NCBI RefSeq assembly: GCF_002149925.1
Contig: NZ_MSLT01000012.1
Span: 186,001-250,000, forward strand
Direction: 5' to 3'
Origin: Thioflexithrix psekupsensis
GTDB lineage: Bacteria; Pseudomonadota; Gammaproteobacteria; Beggiatoales; Beggiatoaceae
DNA length: 64,000 nt
Position numbers and translations under genes: made by a program. The notes beneath the pieces were generated by a model, which saw nothing but the letters and a program-made list of their open reading frames with translations, had not been told where the DNA came from and made no database searches. The first letter of the stretch is position 1; each line of letters starts with the position of its first letter. Of the stretch, positions 54,974-64,000 are shown piece by piece.

Positions 54974-56290
54974 TTAACCCGCTAACGTATCCATGCGAAT
55001 TCGTATCACCGATCCACTGATACCTTCTAAGGCTTCAATTTGGCTAATCGCTTGATTTAATTGTGCTTCTTGCACAGAATGCGTCAACATGACCACGGGA
55101 ACTTTATCCGCACCGCCAACAGGCTCTTTTTGAATCAAAGCTTCAATACTAATGCCACATTGACCCAAAATCGTAGCCACTTGCGCCAATACGCCAACGC
55201 GATCCAAAGCCATCATGCGCAAATAATACGCTGTTTGCACCGATTCAATCGGCAGAATGGGGATTTCTGAAATACTATCAGGTTGAAATGCCAAATGGGG
55301 AACGCGATTTTCTGGGTCTGTCGTCAATGTCCGTACGACATCAACCAAGTCAGCCACCACCGCGGAAGCCGTCGGCTCTGCGCCCGCGCCCGCGCCGTAA
55401 TATAAAGTCGAACCCACCGCATCCGCATGAATCAACACCCCATTCATCACGCCATCCACATTGGCCAATAAACGACGATACGGGATTAAAGTGGGATGCG
55501 CACGTAATTCAACACCTTCCGCCGTCCGTTTGGCAATACCTAAGTGCTTGATTCGATAGCCTAATTCCGTCGCATAACTGACATCTTCTGCGGTAATATT
55601 ACTAATACCTTCAATATACACTTTGTCAAATTGCAAAGGAATACCAAACGCAATCGAAGCCAAAATGGTCAATTTATGCGCCGCATCAATGCCTTCCACA
55701 TCAAAACGCGGATCCGCTTCAGCATAACCCAATTGCTGTGCTTCAGCCAACACGCTGTCAAAATCACGGCCTTTATCACGCATTTCAGTCAAAATAAAAT
55801 TACTGGTGCCATTGATAATGCCGGCTAACCATTGAATTGAATTACCACTTAACCCTTCTCGGATCGCTTTGATCACGGGAATACCACCGGCGACGGCGGC
55901 TTCAAACGCGACCATGACCCCTTTTTGTTGTGCGGCGTTAAAAATTTCGTTGCCATGCAGTGCAATCAAGGCTTTATTGGCCGTCACCACATGTTTACCG
56001 TCGTTGATCGCTTGTAAAACTAAATCGCGGGCTAATGACGTTCCCCCAATCAGTTCTACAATAATCGACACTTCTGGATCGTTCACCACTTCCATCGGTT
56101 GGTTGGTTAAACGCAAAGATTGGGTATCACAAGGGCGAGGTTTATCTAAGGTGCGTGCGCTGGCGTGTGTCACAATAATTTCACGGCCAGCACGACGTGC
56201 AATTTCATGGGCATTTCTTCGTAAAACATTAAGCGTACCACAACCCACGGTGCCTAAACCTAAAATCCCAACTTTAACCGGTGACATCAT
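54974..56290 (-). CDS. hom: Homoserine dehydrogenase
   Basis: A 438-residue enzyme making homoserine from aspartate semialdehyde. The Rossmann motif GILGLGTVGCG, VTANKALIALHG and GIINGTSNFILTEM are intact, and the last 80 residues are an ACT domain for threonine feedback (MALDRVGVLAQVATIL). It follows an aminotransferase gene as in many proteobacteria; the usual third member, thrC, is 37 kb away. Confidence 0.95.
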   Translation of the reverse strand: MMSPVKVGILGLGTVGCGTLNVLRRNAHEIARRAGREIIVTHASARTLDKPRPCDTQSLRLTNQPMEVVNDPEVSIIVELIGGTSLARDLVLQAINDGKHVVTANKALIALHGNEIFNAAQQKGVMVAFEAAVAGGIPVIKAIREGLSGNSIQWLAGIINGTSNFILTEMRDKGRDFDSVLAEAQQLGYAEADPRFDVEGIDAAHKLTILASIAFGIPLQFDKVYIEGISNITAEDVSYATELGYRIKHLGIAKRTAEGVELRAHPTLIPYRRLLANVDGVMNGVLIHADAVGSTLYYGAGAGAEPTASAVVADLVDVVRTLTTDPENRVPHLAFQPDSISEIPILPIESVQTAYYLRMMALDRVGVLAQVATILGQCGISIEALIQKEPVGGADKVPVVMLTHSVQEAQLNQAISQIEALEGISGSVIRIRMDTLAG

Positions 56291-56349
56291 GTTTGCCTTT
56301 TCCTTTTAGTTTGCCTATCGATAAATCGCCTAATTTCTATTTTTTAAAT

Positions 56350-56385
56350 AAAGACCTGTGACATATTGCAGGTCTTTATTTTAAG
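56350..56385. terminator. Terminator hairpin between the aminotransferase gene and hom
   Basis: AAAGACCTG/CAGGTCTTT, 10-base loop, with T-rich flanks in both directions. It should stop or reduce transcription from the aminotransferase gene into hom. Confidence 0.65.
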
Positions 56386-56389
56386 AGTT

Positions 56390-57580
56390 TTAGGCTAAAA
56401 TTTTGTCTTTTTTAAACATATCTCGAATGCCACGCAAGGCTTGACGGGTGCGATGTGGATTTTCGATTAATGCAAAACGCACATGCGTATCGCCATAACT
56501 GCCAAAACCAATGCCCGGTGACACCGCAACTTTGGCTTCTTGCAATAATTTTTTAGAAAACTCTAACGATCCCATTGCCCGATAAGGCTCTGGAATAGCA
56601 GCCCAAACAAACATAGTGGCTTTAGGGCTTTCCACATGCCAACCTAAATGGTTTAATCCCTCACACAATATATCGCGCCGCTCCCAATACATATCCCGAA
56701 TTTCACGCACACATTCTTGCGAATCCTCTAATGCCGTAATGGCAGCCACTTGAATGGGCGTAAAAGTTCCATAATCGAGATAAGATTTCATACGCGCTAA
56801 TGCCGCGACTAATGTTGAATTGCCACACATAAATCCAACACGCCAACCGGGCATATTATAACTTTTAGATAAAGAGAAAAATTCCACGGCGATTTCTTTG
56901 GCACCGGGAACTTGTAAAATAGACGGTGCCACATAACCATCGAATACAATATCGGCATACGCAATGTCATGCACAACCCAAATATTGTGTTCACGGGCGA
57001 TGGCGACGACTTTTTCAAAAAAGTCTAATTCCACACATTGCGCGGTGGGATTACCGGGAAAATTTAACACCAACATTTTAGGACGCGGCCAAGAATCATT
57101 AATGGCCTTTTCTAATTCCACAAAAAAATCCACCTCCGGCACCATCGGCACATGCCGAATATCCGCCCCAGCAATCACAAAACCATAAGGATGAATCGGA
57201 TAAGCTGGATTAGGCACCAGCACCGAATCCCCCGGCCCTGTCGTGGCCAAGGCCAAATGTGCCAGCCCTTCTTTAGAACCAATGGTGACAATGGCTTCCG
57301 TATCGGGATTTAACTCCACATTAAACCGCTGCGCATACCAACGAGTAATCGCTCGACGCAAGCGCGGAATGCCCTTAGACGCAGAATAACGGTGCGTATC
57401 CCGACGTTGTGCCACTTCCACCAATTTATCCACAATGTGCTTTGGCGTGGGCTGGTCGGGATTACCCATACCAAAGTCGATAATGTCCTCACCTCGCGCC
57501 CGCGCTTGCATTTTCAACTCAGTTACAATGCTAAACACATAAGGCGGTAAACGTTGAATACGTTGAAATTCTGCTTTCAA
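56390..57580 (-). CDS. alaC: Alanine-synthesising aminotransferase AlaC-like
   Basis: A 396-residue class I PLP aminotransferase with [16 protein letters not shown], the lysine motif [14 protein letters not shown] and the C-terminal arginine segment [12 protein letters not shown]. It is closest in pattern to AlaC/YfdZ alanine transaminases, which often precede hom. Substrate preference is not proven by sequence. Confidence 0.87.
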   Translation of the reverse strand: MKAEFQRIQRLPPYVFSIVTELKMQARARGEDIIDFGMGNPDQPTPKHIVDKLVEVAQRRDTHRYSASKGIPRLRRAITRWYAQRFNVELNPDTEAIVTIGSKEGLAHLALATTGPGDSVLVPNPAYPIHPYGFVIAGADIRHVPMVPEVDFFVELEKAINDSWPRPKMLVLNFPGNPTAQCVELDFFEKVVAIAREHNIWVVHDIAYADIVFDGYVAPSILQVPGAKEIAVEFFSLSKSYNMPGWRVGFMCGNSTLVAALARMKSYLDYGTFTPIQVAAITALEDSQECVREIRDMYWERRDILCEGLNHLGWHVESPKATMFVWAAIPEPYRAMGSLEFSKKLLQEAKVAVSPGIGFGSYGDTHVRFALIENPHRTRQALRGIRDMFKKDKILA

Positions 57581-57789
57581 GATGATCTATTCCCTGTAAA
57601 AAATCAAAAATTTTGTTATCAAAAAACGAGCGTCTTATTCTCAATCGCTGGTATGCCATAGTTTAACGCATCTAAGCCACACTATTGTAGGCTGTATTAA
57701 CAGAAAATTTGCAAGTTTATTGCATCGCTTCTCTTAACACAATGATAAGCTAAAGCCATTAAACTGTCTTGTTACTTGTGAGTCAAATT

Positions 57790-59898
57790 ATGTTCGACAA
57801 ACTGTCCATTTCTAACCAATTACGCTGGGGTATTTTATTATTGGTCATGCTGTGTTTACTGATGAGTGGTAGTTTATTACTTTATTTAAGCCAACAACAG
57901 CAATTACAACAAGCTGGCCGTTTACAAAATGCCCAAGCGGCAGCGGTGGCGCGGCAAATTGGTTTATATGCGGTGGATTTAACGGCTAAATTAAAATATG
58001 TGGCAAAAATTCAATCCCTCCTACAATTCCCCATAGAAACCCAAACTGCATTATTAACCGCCTTGTATCAACATCACGAAGCCTACGACAGTGTGGCGTT
58101 ATTTAATCGGCAAGGAGAAATTATTTTATCGGTAGGGGCTTTTGATGCTTATTTAACAAAAGATTTAGTCCCTCATTCCACGTTACATCAGTTTTTAATG
58201 GATGGAGAAAAAAGTAATAAAAATAGTTTATTTTTACCTATAGAAATGCAGCAAGAAACTTCACAATTAATCAGTTATTTTGCGGTGATAGTTAATGATT
58301 CATTAAATAAAATAGATGGTTTATTAGTGGTGCGTTTTAACTTAGATTTTTTAAACTTCATTGTGTCGCAACTGAATATTGGACAACACGGTTATGCTTA
58401 TATTTTAGACCGTGAACATCGTTTAATTGCGTATAAAGATCGTTTAGCCGAACAAATCGCAGATATTAAGCTACTGGATTCTTTTGAAAATAAATCTTTT
58501 TTACCTCATTTAAAACAATCGACTCGCCATGATTTATTGCGTTATCGGGGTTTAACTGGAGATAAGGTGGTGGGTGCGATTGCTGAAGTGCCATTAATGG
58601 CGTGGCAGGTGGTGACAGAATTACCAGAGCGAGAAGTACAATTAGAATTATATACGTTATTTATCAGTATGTTATTATCATTAATTGTGGCCATCATTTT
58701 TGCGGTATTATTAAGTTTGCGTTTTATTCGCCATTTAATTCGCCCGTTAAATACATTAACCCAAGCGGCCTCTCGCATTAGCGATGGGAATTTAAATATT
58801 CGGGTGCGCATCAATGCCAAGCATGAAATGGGCATTTTGGCACATACTTTTAATCAAATGGTGACGCAACTTCAGACTTTATTTGAGCAATTAGAAGAAA
58901 ACATTGCCCGCGCCAATCACGCCAATCAGGCTAAAAGCACTTTTTTAGCGAATGTCAGTCATGAATTGCGCACACCATTGAATGCCGTATTAGGTTATGC
59001 GCAAATCTTGTTAAAAGACCCGCAATTAACCGAACAACAACGCAATGGATTAGAAGTCATTTTGCATAATGGACGCTATTTATTAACCTTGATCAGCGAT
59101 ATTTTAGACTTTTCTAAAATCGAATCAGGACGATTGCAATTATTAGAACAAGATTTTAATTTGCCTAATGTGTTAAAAAACTTAACCGTTTTATTTAAAG
59201 ACCGAGCAGAAAGTAAAGGCTTAATTTTTCACGATCAAATCAGTGATCAATTACCCCAAGCAGTTTTTGGTGATGAACGGCGATTGCGGCAAATTTTAAG
59301 TCATTTATTAAGCAATGCGGTTAAATTTACCAGTGAAGGAGAGATTTATTTTCGCGTGCAAGCAGAAAATTATCACATTCGCTTTGACATTATTGATACG
59401 GGAATCGGCATTGCGGCCGAAGATATAGCGACGATTTTACAACCTTTTCAACAAATGAGTGATATTAACAATAAATCGGCGGGAACGGGTTTAGGTTTAG
59501 CCATGAGTTATCGCTTAATTCAAATGATGGGGGGAGAATTGCAAGTGGAAAGTAGGGTGGCACAGGGCAGTCGTTTTTACTTCACCTTGCCGCTAAAACC
59601 AGCGTTAGATGCTGCGTCAGTGGCGCATGATGTGGAAGAGATGCCTTTGCCTAAAATGCCGATGAGCGAACCTGCTCTTGATTCTCGTGAGGAATCTGAG
59701 CCGTTGCCTTTAACCAGTGAAGATGCCGAACAGCTTTATGACGCGGTGAATATGGGCGATATTACGGGAATTTTAAGCCAAATCGAAGCCCTCGCCCAAC
59801 GAGACAGCCGCTTACAAGATTTTGCCGACCGAGTGCGCGCTTTGGCACAAGCCTTTGATGAAGAAGCGATTTGTCGTTTGATTGAACCGTATCGATAG
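57790..59898 (+). CDS. Membrane sensor histidine kinase
   Basis: A 702-residue kinase. The ATG at 57790 gives MFDKLSISNQLRWG; the upstream seven codons are doubtful. Two transmembrane helices enclose a Cache-like periplasmic domain (about 35-285), then HAMP (RHLIRPLNTLTQAASRISDGN), HisKA with His391 in NVSHELRTPLN, and HATPase (DIIDTGIGIAAEDI, GTGLGLAMS). There is no receiver domain, but a 70-residue helical tail (SEDAEQLYDAVNMGDITGIL) like that of some hybrid kinases. No response regulator is adjacent. Confidence 0.88.
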   Translation: MFDKLSISNQLRWGILLLVMLCLLMSGSLLLYLSQQQQLQQAGRLQNAQAAAVARQIGLYAVDLTAKLKYVAKIQSLLQFPIETQTALLTALYQHHEAYDSVALFNRQGEIILSVGAFDAYLTKDLVPHSTLHQFLMDGEKSNKNSLFLPIEMQQETSQLISYFAVIVNDSLNKIDGLLVVRFNLDFLNFIVSQLNIGQHGYAYILDREHRLIAYKDRLAEQIADIKLLDSFENKSFLPHLKQSTRHDLLRYRGLTGDKVVGAIAEVPLMAWQVVTELPEREVQLELYTLFISMLLSLIVAIIFAVLLSLRFIRHLIRPLNTLTQAASRISDGNLNIRVRINAKHEMGILAHTFNQMVTQLQTLFEQLEENIARANHANQAKSTFLANVSHELRTPLNAVLGYAQILLKDPQLTEQQRNGLEVILHNGRYLLTLISDILDFSKIESGRLQLLEQDFNLPNVLKNLTVLFKDRAESKGLIFHDQISDQLPQAVFGDERRLRQILSHLLSNAVKFTSEGEIYFRVQAENYHIRFDIIDTGIGIAAEDIATILQPFQQMSDINNKSAGTGLGLAMSYRLIQMMGGELQVESRVAQGSRFYFTLPLKPALDAASVAHDVEEMPLPKMPMSEPALDSREESEPLPLTSEDAEQLYDAVNMGDITGILSQIEALAQRDSRLQDFADRVRALAQAFDEEAICRLIEPYR

Positions 59899-59932
59899 AG
59901 GGTTAGTGGGGAAAATAGTTTTATTTAAACCA

Positions 59933-60697
59933 TTAACGGTGTTGTCTGACCATTTTTGCTAAAAGTTTTGCTGCGTTTTTTATGTCTTCAGATTGATTAG
60001 GGTTAGATTTTTTTTCTAAACTAGCAATAAATACTTTTTCAGCCGTTGCATAAAAATAAACTCGTAAAGCGACTGGTGTATAAACCCTTAGTTCATATAC
60101 TTTTGTTTTTTCATCAGGACTAACATCTTTTACCATTTGTTTATTAGGATATAAAAGAAATCCTTCACATTTAGCACGTTCAAATAAATTAAAAATAGAC
60201 TCCTTTTCATCATTAGACAACAACGAAAATGCTTTTTCAAATTTACTTGAAAATTTAGCATTTAGTAATAGCTCAATTTTACTTAAAAAATTAGCATTGC
60301 AAAATGTTTGATTCTGGATATAGTCTTCAATAAAAGAAACATTGCATTTAAATTCTGACTCTTTCTCTGCACAAAATAGATTATTAATAAATAGTTTTTC
60401 GCTCCGATCTCTATTAACCAGTTCTAATTGATTAATTTTTAAATCATCGGATAATGCCACACTCAATAATAAACCATTTTGACGAGCAATTTGTAGCAAA
60501 TATAAAACTTTTTTTTCTCCAGTTTCAGCAAGAAAAAAATAATCTTGTTCTAATAGTTTTTCTTCATCAATTAGACAAAATTTTTCTATTGGATATTTGA
60601 TAAAGTAGGCATAAGCAAGCCTTTTCAGGTCTTTATTTTCTAATTTATCAATGGCTTCTGCCAATGAAAATTTTCCCAATGACAATTGTTCAGGCAT
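59933..60697 (-). pseudogene. Third gene of putative defence operon, 3' part, RelE-like C-terminus (interrupted by MITE copy 4)
   Basis: 254 residues from MPEQLSL, but the frame is open upstream of this Met to the element border (AYSRLLDNEKLKIEKGVIIE), so the Met is internal. Joined to the 5' fragment without 194 bp, the protein has 304 residues. The N-terminal two-thirds are unrecognised and helical. The last 60 or so residues (VYELRVYTPVALRVYFY, KVFIASLEKKSNPNQSE) have the strand and helix pattern of HigB/Gp49-type RelE toxins. Whether the 254-residue piece is made alone is unknown. Confidence 0.65.
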
Positions 60698-60762
60698 TTT
60701 CTCTATAATAACACCTTTCTCAATTTTGAGTTTTTCATTGTCAAGTAAACGGCTATAAGCTA

Positions 60763-60954
60763 TACCAAAAAGATAGGGTTCGTAGAATTCTTATTTTGTC
60801 AGAATCAGAATTTACAGACACAAGAATTTTCAAAATTTATTCTTGCAAGTCGCTTATTTTAAACAGATTTTTTATTCTTTAATTCTGAAAATCATGAAAT
60901 TCTGTAAATTCTGATTCTGACAGAAAAAATTTTATGAATGACTTAATTTTGGTA
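60763..60954 (+). mobile_element. MITE-like element, copy 4 (192 bp)
   Basis: TA duplication at 60761-60762 and 60955-60956; one extra A relative to the other copies near the right end. It interrupts the third gene of the DUF262/AAA operon. Confidence 0.92.
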
Positions 60955-61041
60955 TATCAAAGTTTGAGAAAAATAGGCATTAAAAAGAGTGATATTTTCG
61001 CAATATGGCAATAATTCACTATTAAAGAAAAAAGTGTGCAT
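60943..61041 (-). pseudogene. Third gene of putative defence operon, 5' fragment
   Basis: A 32-codon fragment starting MHTFFFNSELLPYCENI, 16 bp after the AAA gene, running into the element and stopping there (IYQN-TAA). With the element removed it continues as FSQTLIAYSRLLDNEKL into the 3' part. Its coding nature rests on this clean continuation. Confidence 0.65.
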
Positions 61042-61057
61042 TTTTACTCGTTAAGAA

Positions 61058-62053
61058 TTAAAGAAGTTTACGTGCATTGATTTCAAATTGATCAAAAAAA
61101 CCTTGAGGACAATTATCCATTCGGCCGTTTTCATCAATGTTGATTTTCTCAATTTCAGTGTTTGATTGATTATTCAATTCAAACCAATAAACTCTGAGCA
61201 GTTTATGAAAATCTTTTTTGCTATTTTTAGCATAAATCCGAATGGCATCAAACAAATGATCACTGTGTGTTTCAATGAGGATTTGTGTATTAATTTCTTT
61301 TGCTGCTTCAGCAGATAATGCAATAAGTTTTGCAATTTCAGTTTGCCCTCGCGGATGGAGATGCGCTTCAGGGTTCTCTATCATAATCATACAGTTAGGC
61401 TTTACGCTTGCCAATAATAAAGTGACAATTACAGGTAAAGTATAGCTTAATCCAAATCCCACATTTTTTGCTCTAAAGCCATTAAAAGTGGCGAAAGAAC
61501 TGTCACTCAGTCTTTGCAGTTGATAATTAAATTTAACATTAGGAGAAACCAATTTTAACCATGCTTCTACGTTGTGACCAAAAGTCTCTCCTTTTGAAAA
61601 AGGATGTTGCATTGATTCTGGTAAAATTAGCTCACTATTTTCATCTATACATTTAAAAATATTCTCCCCTTTTCTACCTAAATCAAAATTATTTCCTGAG
61701 AAAATAGGCAGAAATAACTCAGAACCAAAACGGTCGGCTGAGATATAAATTAATTTAGGGAAATCACGGGGATTGTTATTCGGTTCTGATAAAGGAATTT
61801 TAAACACACAACCCTCTGTTGTTTCTGCGGTAACTTCCATGTATTGACAATACGGGTTTTTAAGTTCCTGTATATCACCATGACCATCTAATAAATACTC
61901 CTGTTGTTTTGCCATTTTTTCTAACATCAATAAGGCTTGAATAACACTGCTTTTGCCACAGCTATTTAAACCTGTCAGCAAAGTCAATGTCCCAAATTCA
62001 ATGTTATCTAGCACAAAAGATTTAAAACCATCTAATTCAAGGTGATTGATCAT
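61058..62053 (-). CDS. AAA family ATPase with DUF3696-like C-terminus
   Basis: A 331-residue SMC/RecF-like ATPase: Walker A GLNSCGKSSVIQAL (about 28-41), a Walker B-type ENPEAHLHPRGQTEIAKL, a switch ETHSDHL, and a C-terminal WFELNN / ENGRMDNCPQGFFDQ segment typical of DUF3696. Such ATPases occur often with DUF262 proteins in defence islands. Its ATG overlaps the stop of the DUF262 gene (4 bp). Confidence 0.85.
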   Translation of the reverse strand: MINHLELDGFKSFVLDNIEFGTLTLLTGLNSCGKSSVIQALLMLEKMAKQQEYLLDGHGDIQELKNPYCQYMEVTAETTEGCVFKIPLSEPNNNPRDFPKLIYISADRFGSELFLPIFSGNNFDLGRKGENIFKCIDENSELILPESMQHPFSKGETFGHNVEAWLKLVSPNVKFNYQLQRLSDSSFATFNGFRAKNVGFGLSYTLPVIVTLLLASVKPNCMIMIENPEAHLHPRGQTEIAKLIALSAEAAKEINTQILIETHSDHLFDAIRIYAKNSKKDFHKLLRVYWFELNNQSNTEIEKINIDENGRMDNCPQGFFDQFEINARKLL

Positions 62054-63924
62054 TGAATAAATTTCTCTATCAAATTAATAATTTTTGAAAATCGCTCTTT
62101 TACTGCTGGCACTTTCAGCGCATCTCTTGAGATATAAAATTGAAAGTCTATATCTTCAAGAAGTAAATTATATTCGTTGTGCAATTGTTGCTTGTGGTCA
62201 AGCAGTTGATAAAACTGTTGTTCTGTCAGTTTTGATAAGGACACACTCCACATTTCAAATAAGGCTTTATTAATGGGTTTTCTGGGATTTTCGCCGTAGC
62301 TGCGTCTGAAAGTATGCTTGTCAAATAAACGATAAGCCCGAACCATCGCACTTTTAAAAGCAGAGCGGATGTTTTCTACATTTTCTATTTGAATATTTAG
62401 ATTTTTTAAATTATCTACTTTTTCTAAATAAGGAAGATTATTTTCTCTGAGCAGTTTTTTAAAATCCCGATTATTAAAATCAGGATAGGCATTAATAATA
62501 ATCATGGTGTTACTTAGAAATGTATCAACAGAAATGGCTTTCTTAAAATCAGTATAATCTCTCACCCAAAAAGCCAAAAAACGCAGAATAAGTTCTTTAT
62601 CCTCCATTCTTTCCGTTTTCACAGAAAAGCCAGTGGCTTGCTCAAATTCAGAGTATGCAGCCAGTTCGTTTAATAATTTTGTAGAATAGCCGATATATAA
62701 AGCATTACGTATTTCTTGCGCGCTCAGTGGCTCGCCGCCTGTATTGATTCGCTTAAAAATATTACGCTTAACTTCTTCTGGAGTATTGGGTTCAATAATG
62801 GTGAAGTTAAACTCGGTTTCTAAAATTCGATTTTGTAAATTAATAGGTAGCTCATTAAATGTTTTTCCATTAAAATCCTTCCAAAACTCTAATCGAAACA
62901 ATGGAAAGCCATTTCCCTTGTCTATCTCTTTTCTATCCTTTAAAAAACGCCCACCCAAAATAAAATCTCTCAAGGTACTTAATCGTTGTAGTCCATCAAT
63001 AACTGTTAAATAACCTTTCTCATCTTCAGAAACATAGAACATAGGTAGTGGGATTTTAAGCATTAATGATTCTATTAACTGTGATTTTTTGTCTTCTTCC
63101 CAGACTTCTCTACGCTGAAAATCAGGGTTTAAATTGATTGTGTTTTGCACCAATCGACGCAAAATAGTTTCCATTGCAATAACTTTTGATTTAATAGAAA
63201 TATCATCAGGATTGAATGGATCGCCACTGAGTATTTCTTCTAATTCAATATCTTGTTTCGATTGTTTGACTCTTTGCATATCTACTCGTGCCTGTTCAAA
63301 CCAATCTGCTAAGTGCTGATGAAAATGGGCAAAACGGGCTTCATCTTCGGGTTCAAACCACGTTGAACTGGGGCCAATGAACTGTGCTGCGGCTTTAAAC
63401 AAATTTTCTACCGTGACCCGCTCAACTTCTTTGAGATAACGTCCTTCTTGAATGGTACGGTAATAAACTGTTAATGCGTGGGGTTGTTGAAAACGCACCC
63501 AACCATCGCTGTAAGGGACAATTTTCCATACCGTTTTAAAATCATTAATGTGAATGCACTCCACATATTGTACTCGATACGCCCCAAACACATAATCTTT
63601 GCTATGGGTATTAATTTTACTGATGCCACGCGGTTCTTGAAACTGTTTACCCCAAAATAACATAATTTGATTATTTAAAGCTTCAGGATAACGTTCTAAT
63701 AACCAACCAATTCCTAAGTCATCAATTAAACAATATGGCGTTCCTTCTTCATACACATGAATGTGATAACAACGTGGGTCTCCTTGTTGACAATAATCAA
63801 TACGAAATTGTTGTTTTGCTGAACAATTCCATGTTTCGGCATTGCGACAAATGCTACCATCCCAACCTTGCCGATGTGAATTAATCGTACAACCCACAGC
63901 ATTTCCAGCCGTAATAAAGTTCAT
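62050..63924 (-). CDS. DUF262 protein with cysteine-rich N-terminal domain
   Basis: A 624-residue protein. Residues 1-60 hold a set of Cys and His (C12, H17, C26, C34, C45, C52, H54, H56) in a domain of about 200 residues I do not recognise. From about 250 the DUF262 fold begins, with NLNPDFQRREVWEEDKK and VIDGLQRLSTLRDF (near residue 309; the common form is DGQQR). The C-terminal part lacks the DUF1524 HNH nuclease found in GmrSD. DUF262 proteins (GmrS, SspE, BrxU) hydrolyse nucleotides and act in phage defence; the role here is inference. It heads the operon with the AAA ATPase. Confidence 0.8.
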   Translation of the reverse strand: MNFITAGNAVGCTINSHRQGWDGSICRNAETWNCSAKQQFRIDYCQQGDPRCYHIHVYEEGTPYCLIDDLGIGWLLERYPEALNNQIMLFWGKQFQEPRGISKINTHSKDYVFGAYRVQYVECIHINDFKTVWKIVPYSDGWVRFQQPHALTVYYRTIQEGRYLKEVERVTVENLFKAAAQFIGPSSTWFEPEDEARFAHFHQHLADWFEQARVDMQRVKQSKQDIELEEILSGDPFNPDDISIKSKVIAMETILRRLVQNTINLNPDFQRREVWEEDKKSQLIESLMLKIPLPMFYVSEDEKGYLTVIDGLQRLSTLRDFILGGRFLKDRKEIDKGNGFPLFRLEFWKDFNGKTFNELPINLQNRILETEFNFTIIEPNTPEEVKRNIFKRINTGGEPLSAQEIRNALYIGYSTKLLNELAAYSEFEQATGFSVKTERMEDKELILRFLAFWVRDYTDFKKAISVDTFLSNTMIIINAYPDFNNRDFKKLLRENNLPYLEKVDNLKNLNIQIENVENIRSAFKSAMVRAYRLFDKHTFRRSYGENPRKPINKALFEMWSVSLSKLTEQQFYQLLDHKQQLHNEYNLLLEDIDFQFYISRDALKVPAVKERFSKIINLIEKFIQ

Positions 63925-64000
63925 TGTGTTTTTATCTCTGTAATAATTAGAAAAATAATAAAATATTTCAAATTTAAAACTAAGCGGTCAGCATATATTA

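Overview
The window looks like part of the chromosome of an AT-rich gammaproteobacterium. The content (a [NiFe] hydrogenase of the small subunit-Isp1-Isp2-large subunit type, a CbbY-type phosphatase, pyruvate phosphate dikinase, class I FBP aldolase, DsbC, Fur next to BamE, a ybeZYX operon, a very large NAD-glutamate dehydrogenase) fits a Thiotrichales/Beggiatoa-like sulfur bacterium. This assignment is inference from gene content. I saw no tRNA, rRNA, CRISPR array or transposase gene.

Layout. 1-3.7 kb: an adenine methyltransferase/type IIG-like gene cut by the window edge, then an antitoxin gene and a broken RelE-like toxin. 3.8-10 kb: dapF, then a hydrogenase cluster (HupH-like factor, small subunit, Isp1, Isp2, large subunit) whose last four genes overlap by 4 bp. 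10.1-10.8 kb: a HigB/HigA-like pair. 11-20 kb: ppdK, a YqiA-like esterase, dsbC, yajQ, thrC and class I aldolase. 20-23 kb: an overlapping three-gene unit of a radical SAM/SPASM protein, a small protein with a poly-Asn tail and a membrane protein. 23-30 kb: DUF58 protein, cbbY, an FtsX-type ABC exporter with a His-rich loop, a hydrolase and a lone ABC ATPase. 30-32 kb: leuA, preceded by a candidate leucine-rich attenuator leader. 33-37 kb: porin and lipoprotein, then an SPFH protein paired with a divergent NAD-kinase homologue. 37-43 kb: phoH/ybeY/corC, folate cyclo-ligase, sterol desaturase, fur, bamE, hybE, nudF. 43-49 kb: a receptor operon (CheW-like, MCP, MscS-like). 49-60 kb: NAD-GDH, hom, an aminotransferase and a histidine kinase. 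60-64 kb: a putative defence operon (DUF262 protein, AAA ATPase, third gene with a RelE-like C-terminus).

The strongest new observation is a family of 191-192 bp non-autonomous elements (MITE-like: 8-bp terminal inverted repeats TACCAAAA/TTTTGGTA, a perfect 22-bp internal inverted repeat, 2-bp target duplications). Four near-identical copies lie at 3521, 46600, 47908 (inverted) and 60763, with relics at 3129, 25323 and 37177. Three copies sit inside otherwise intact genes: the MCP, the triple CheW-like protein and the third gene of the putative defence operon. Removing the element plus one copy of the 2-bp duplication restores an uninterrupted reading frame in all three. The fourth lies in the toxin gene, where removal does not restore a full protein.

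Other items worth checking are the radical SAM/poly-Asn unit, the SPFH/NAD-kinase-like pair, the DUF262-AAA-RelE-like operon, the leuA leader, a cysteine cluster inserted in threonine synthase, and a Walker A substitution in a lone ABC ATPase.
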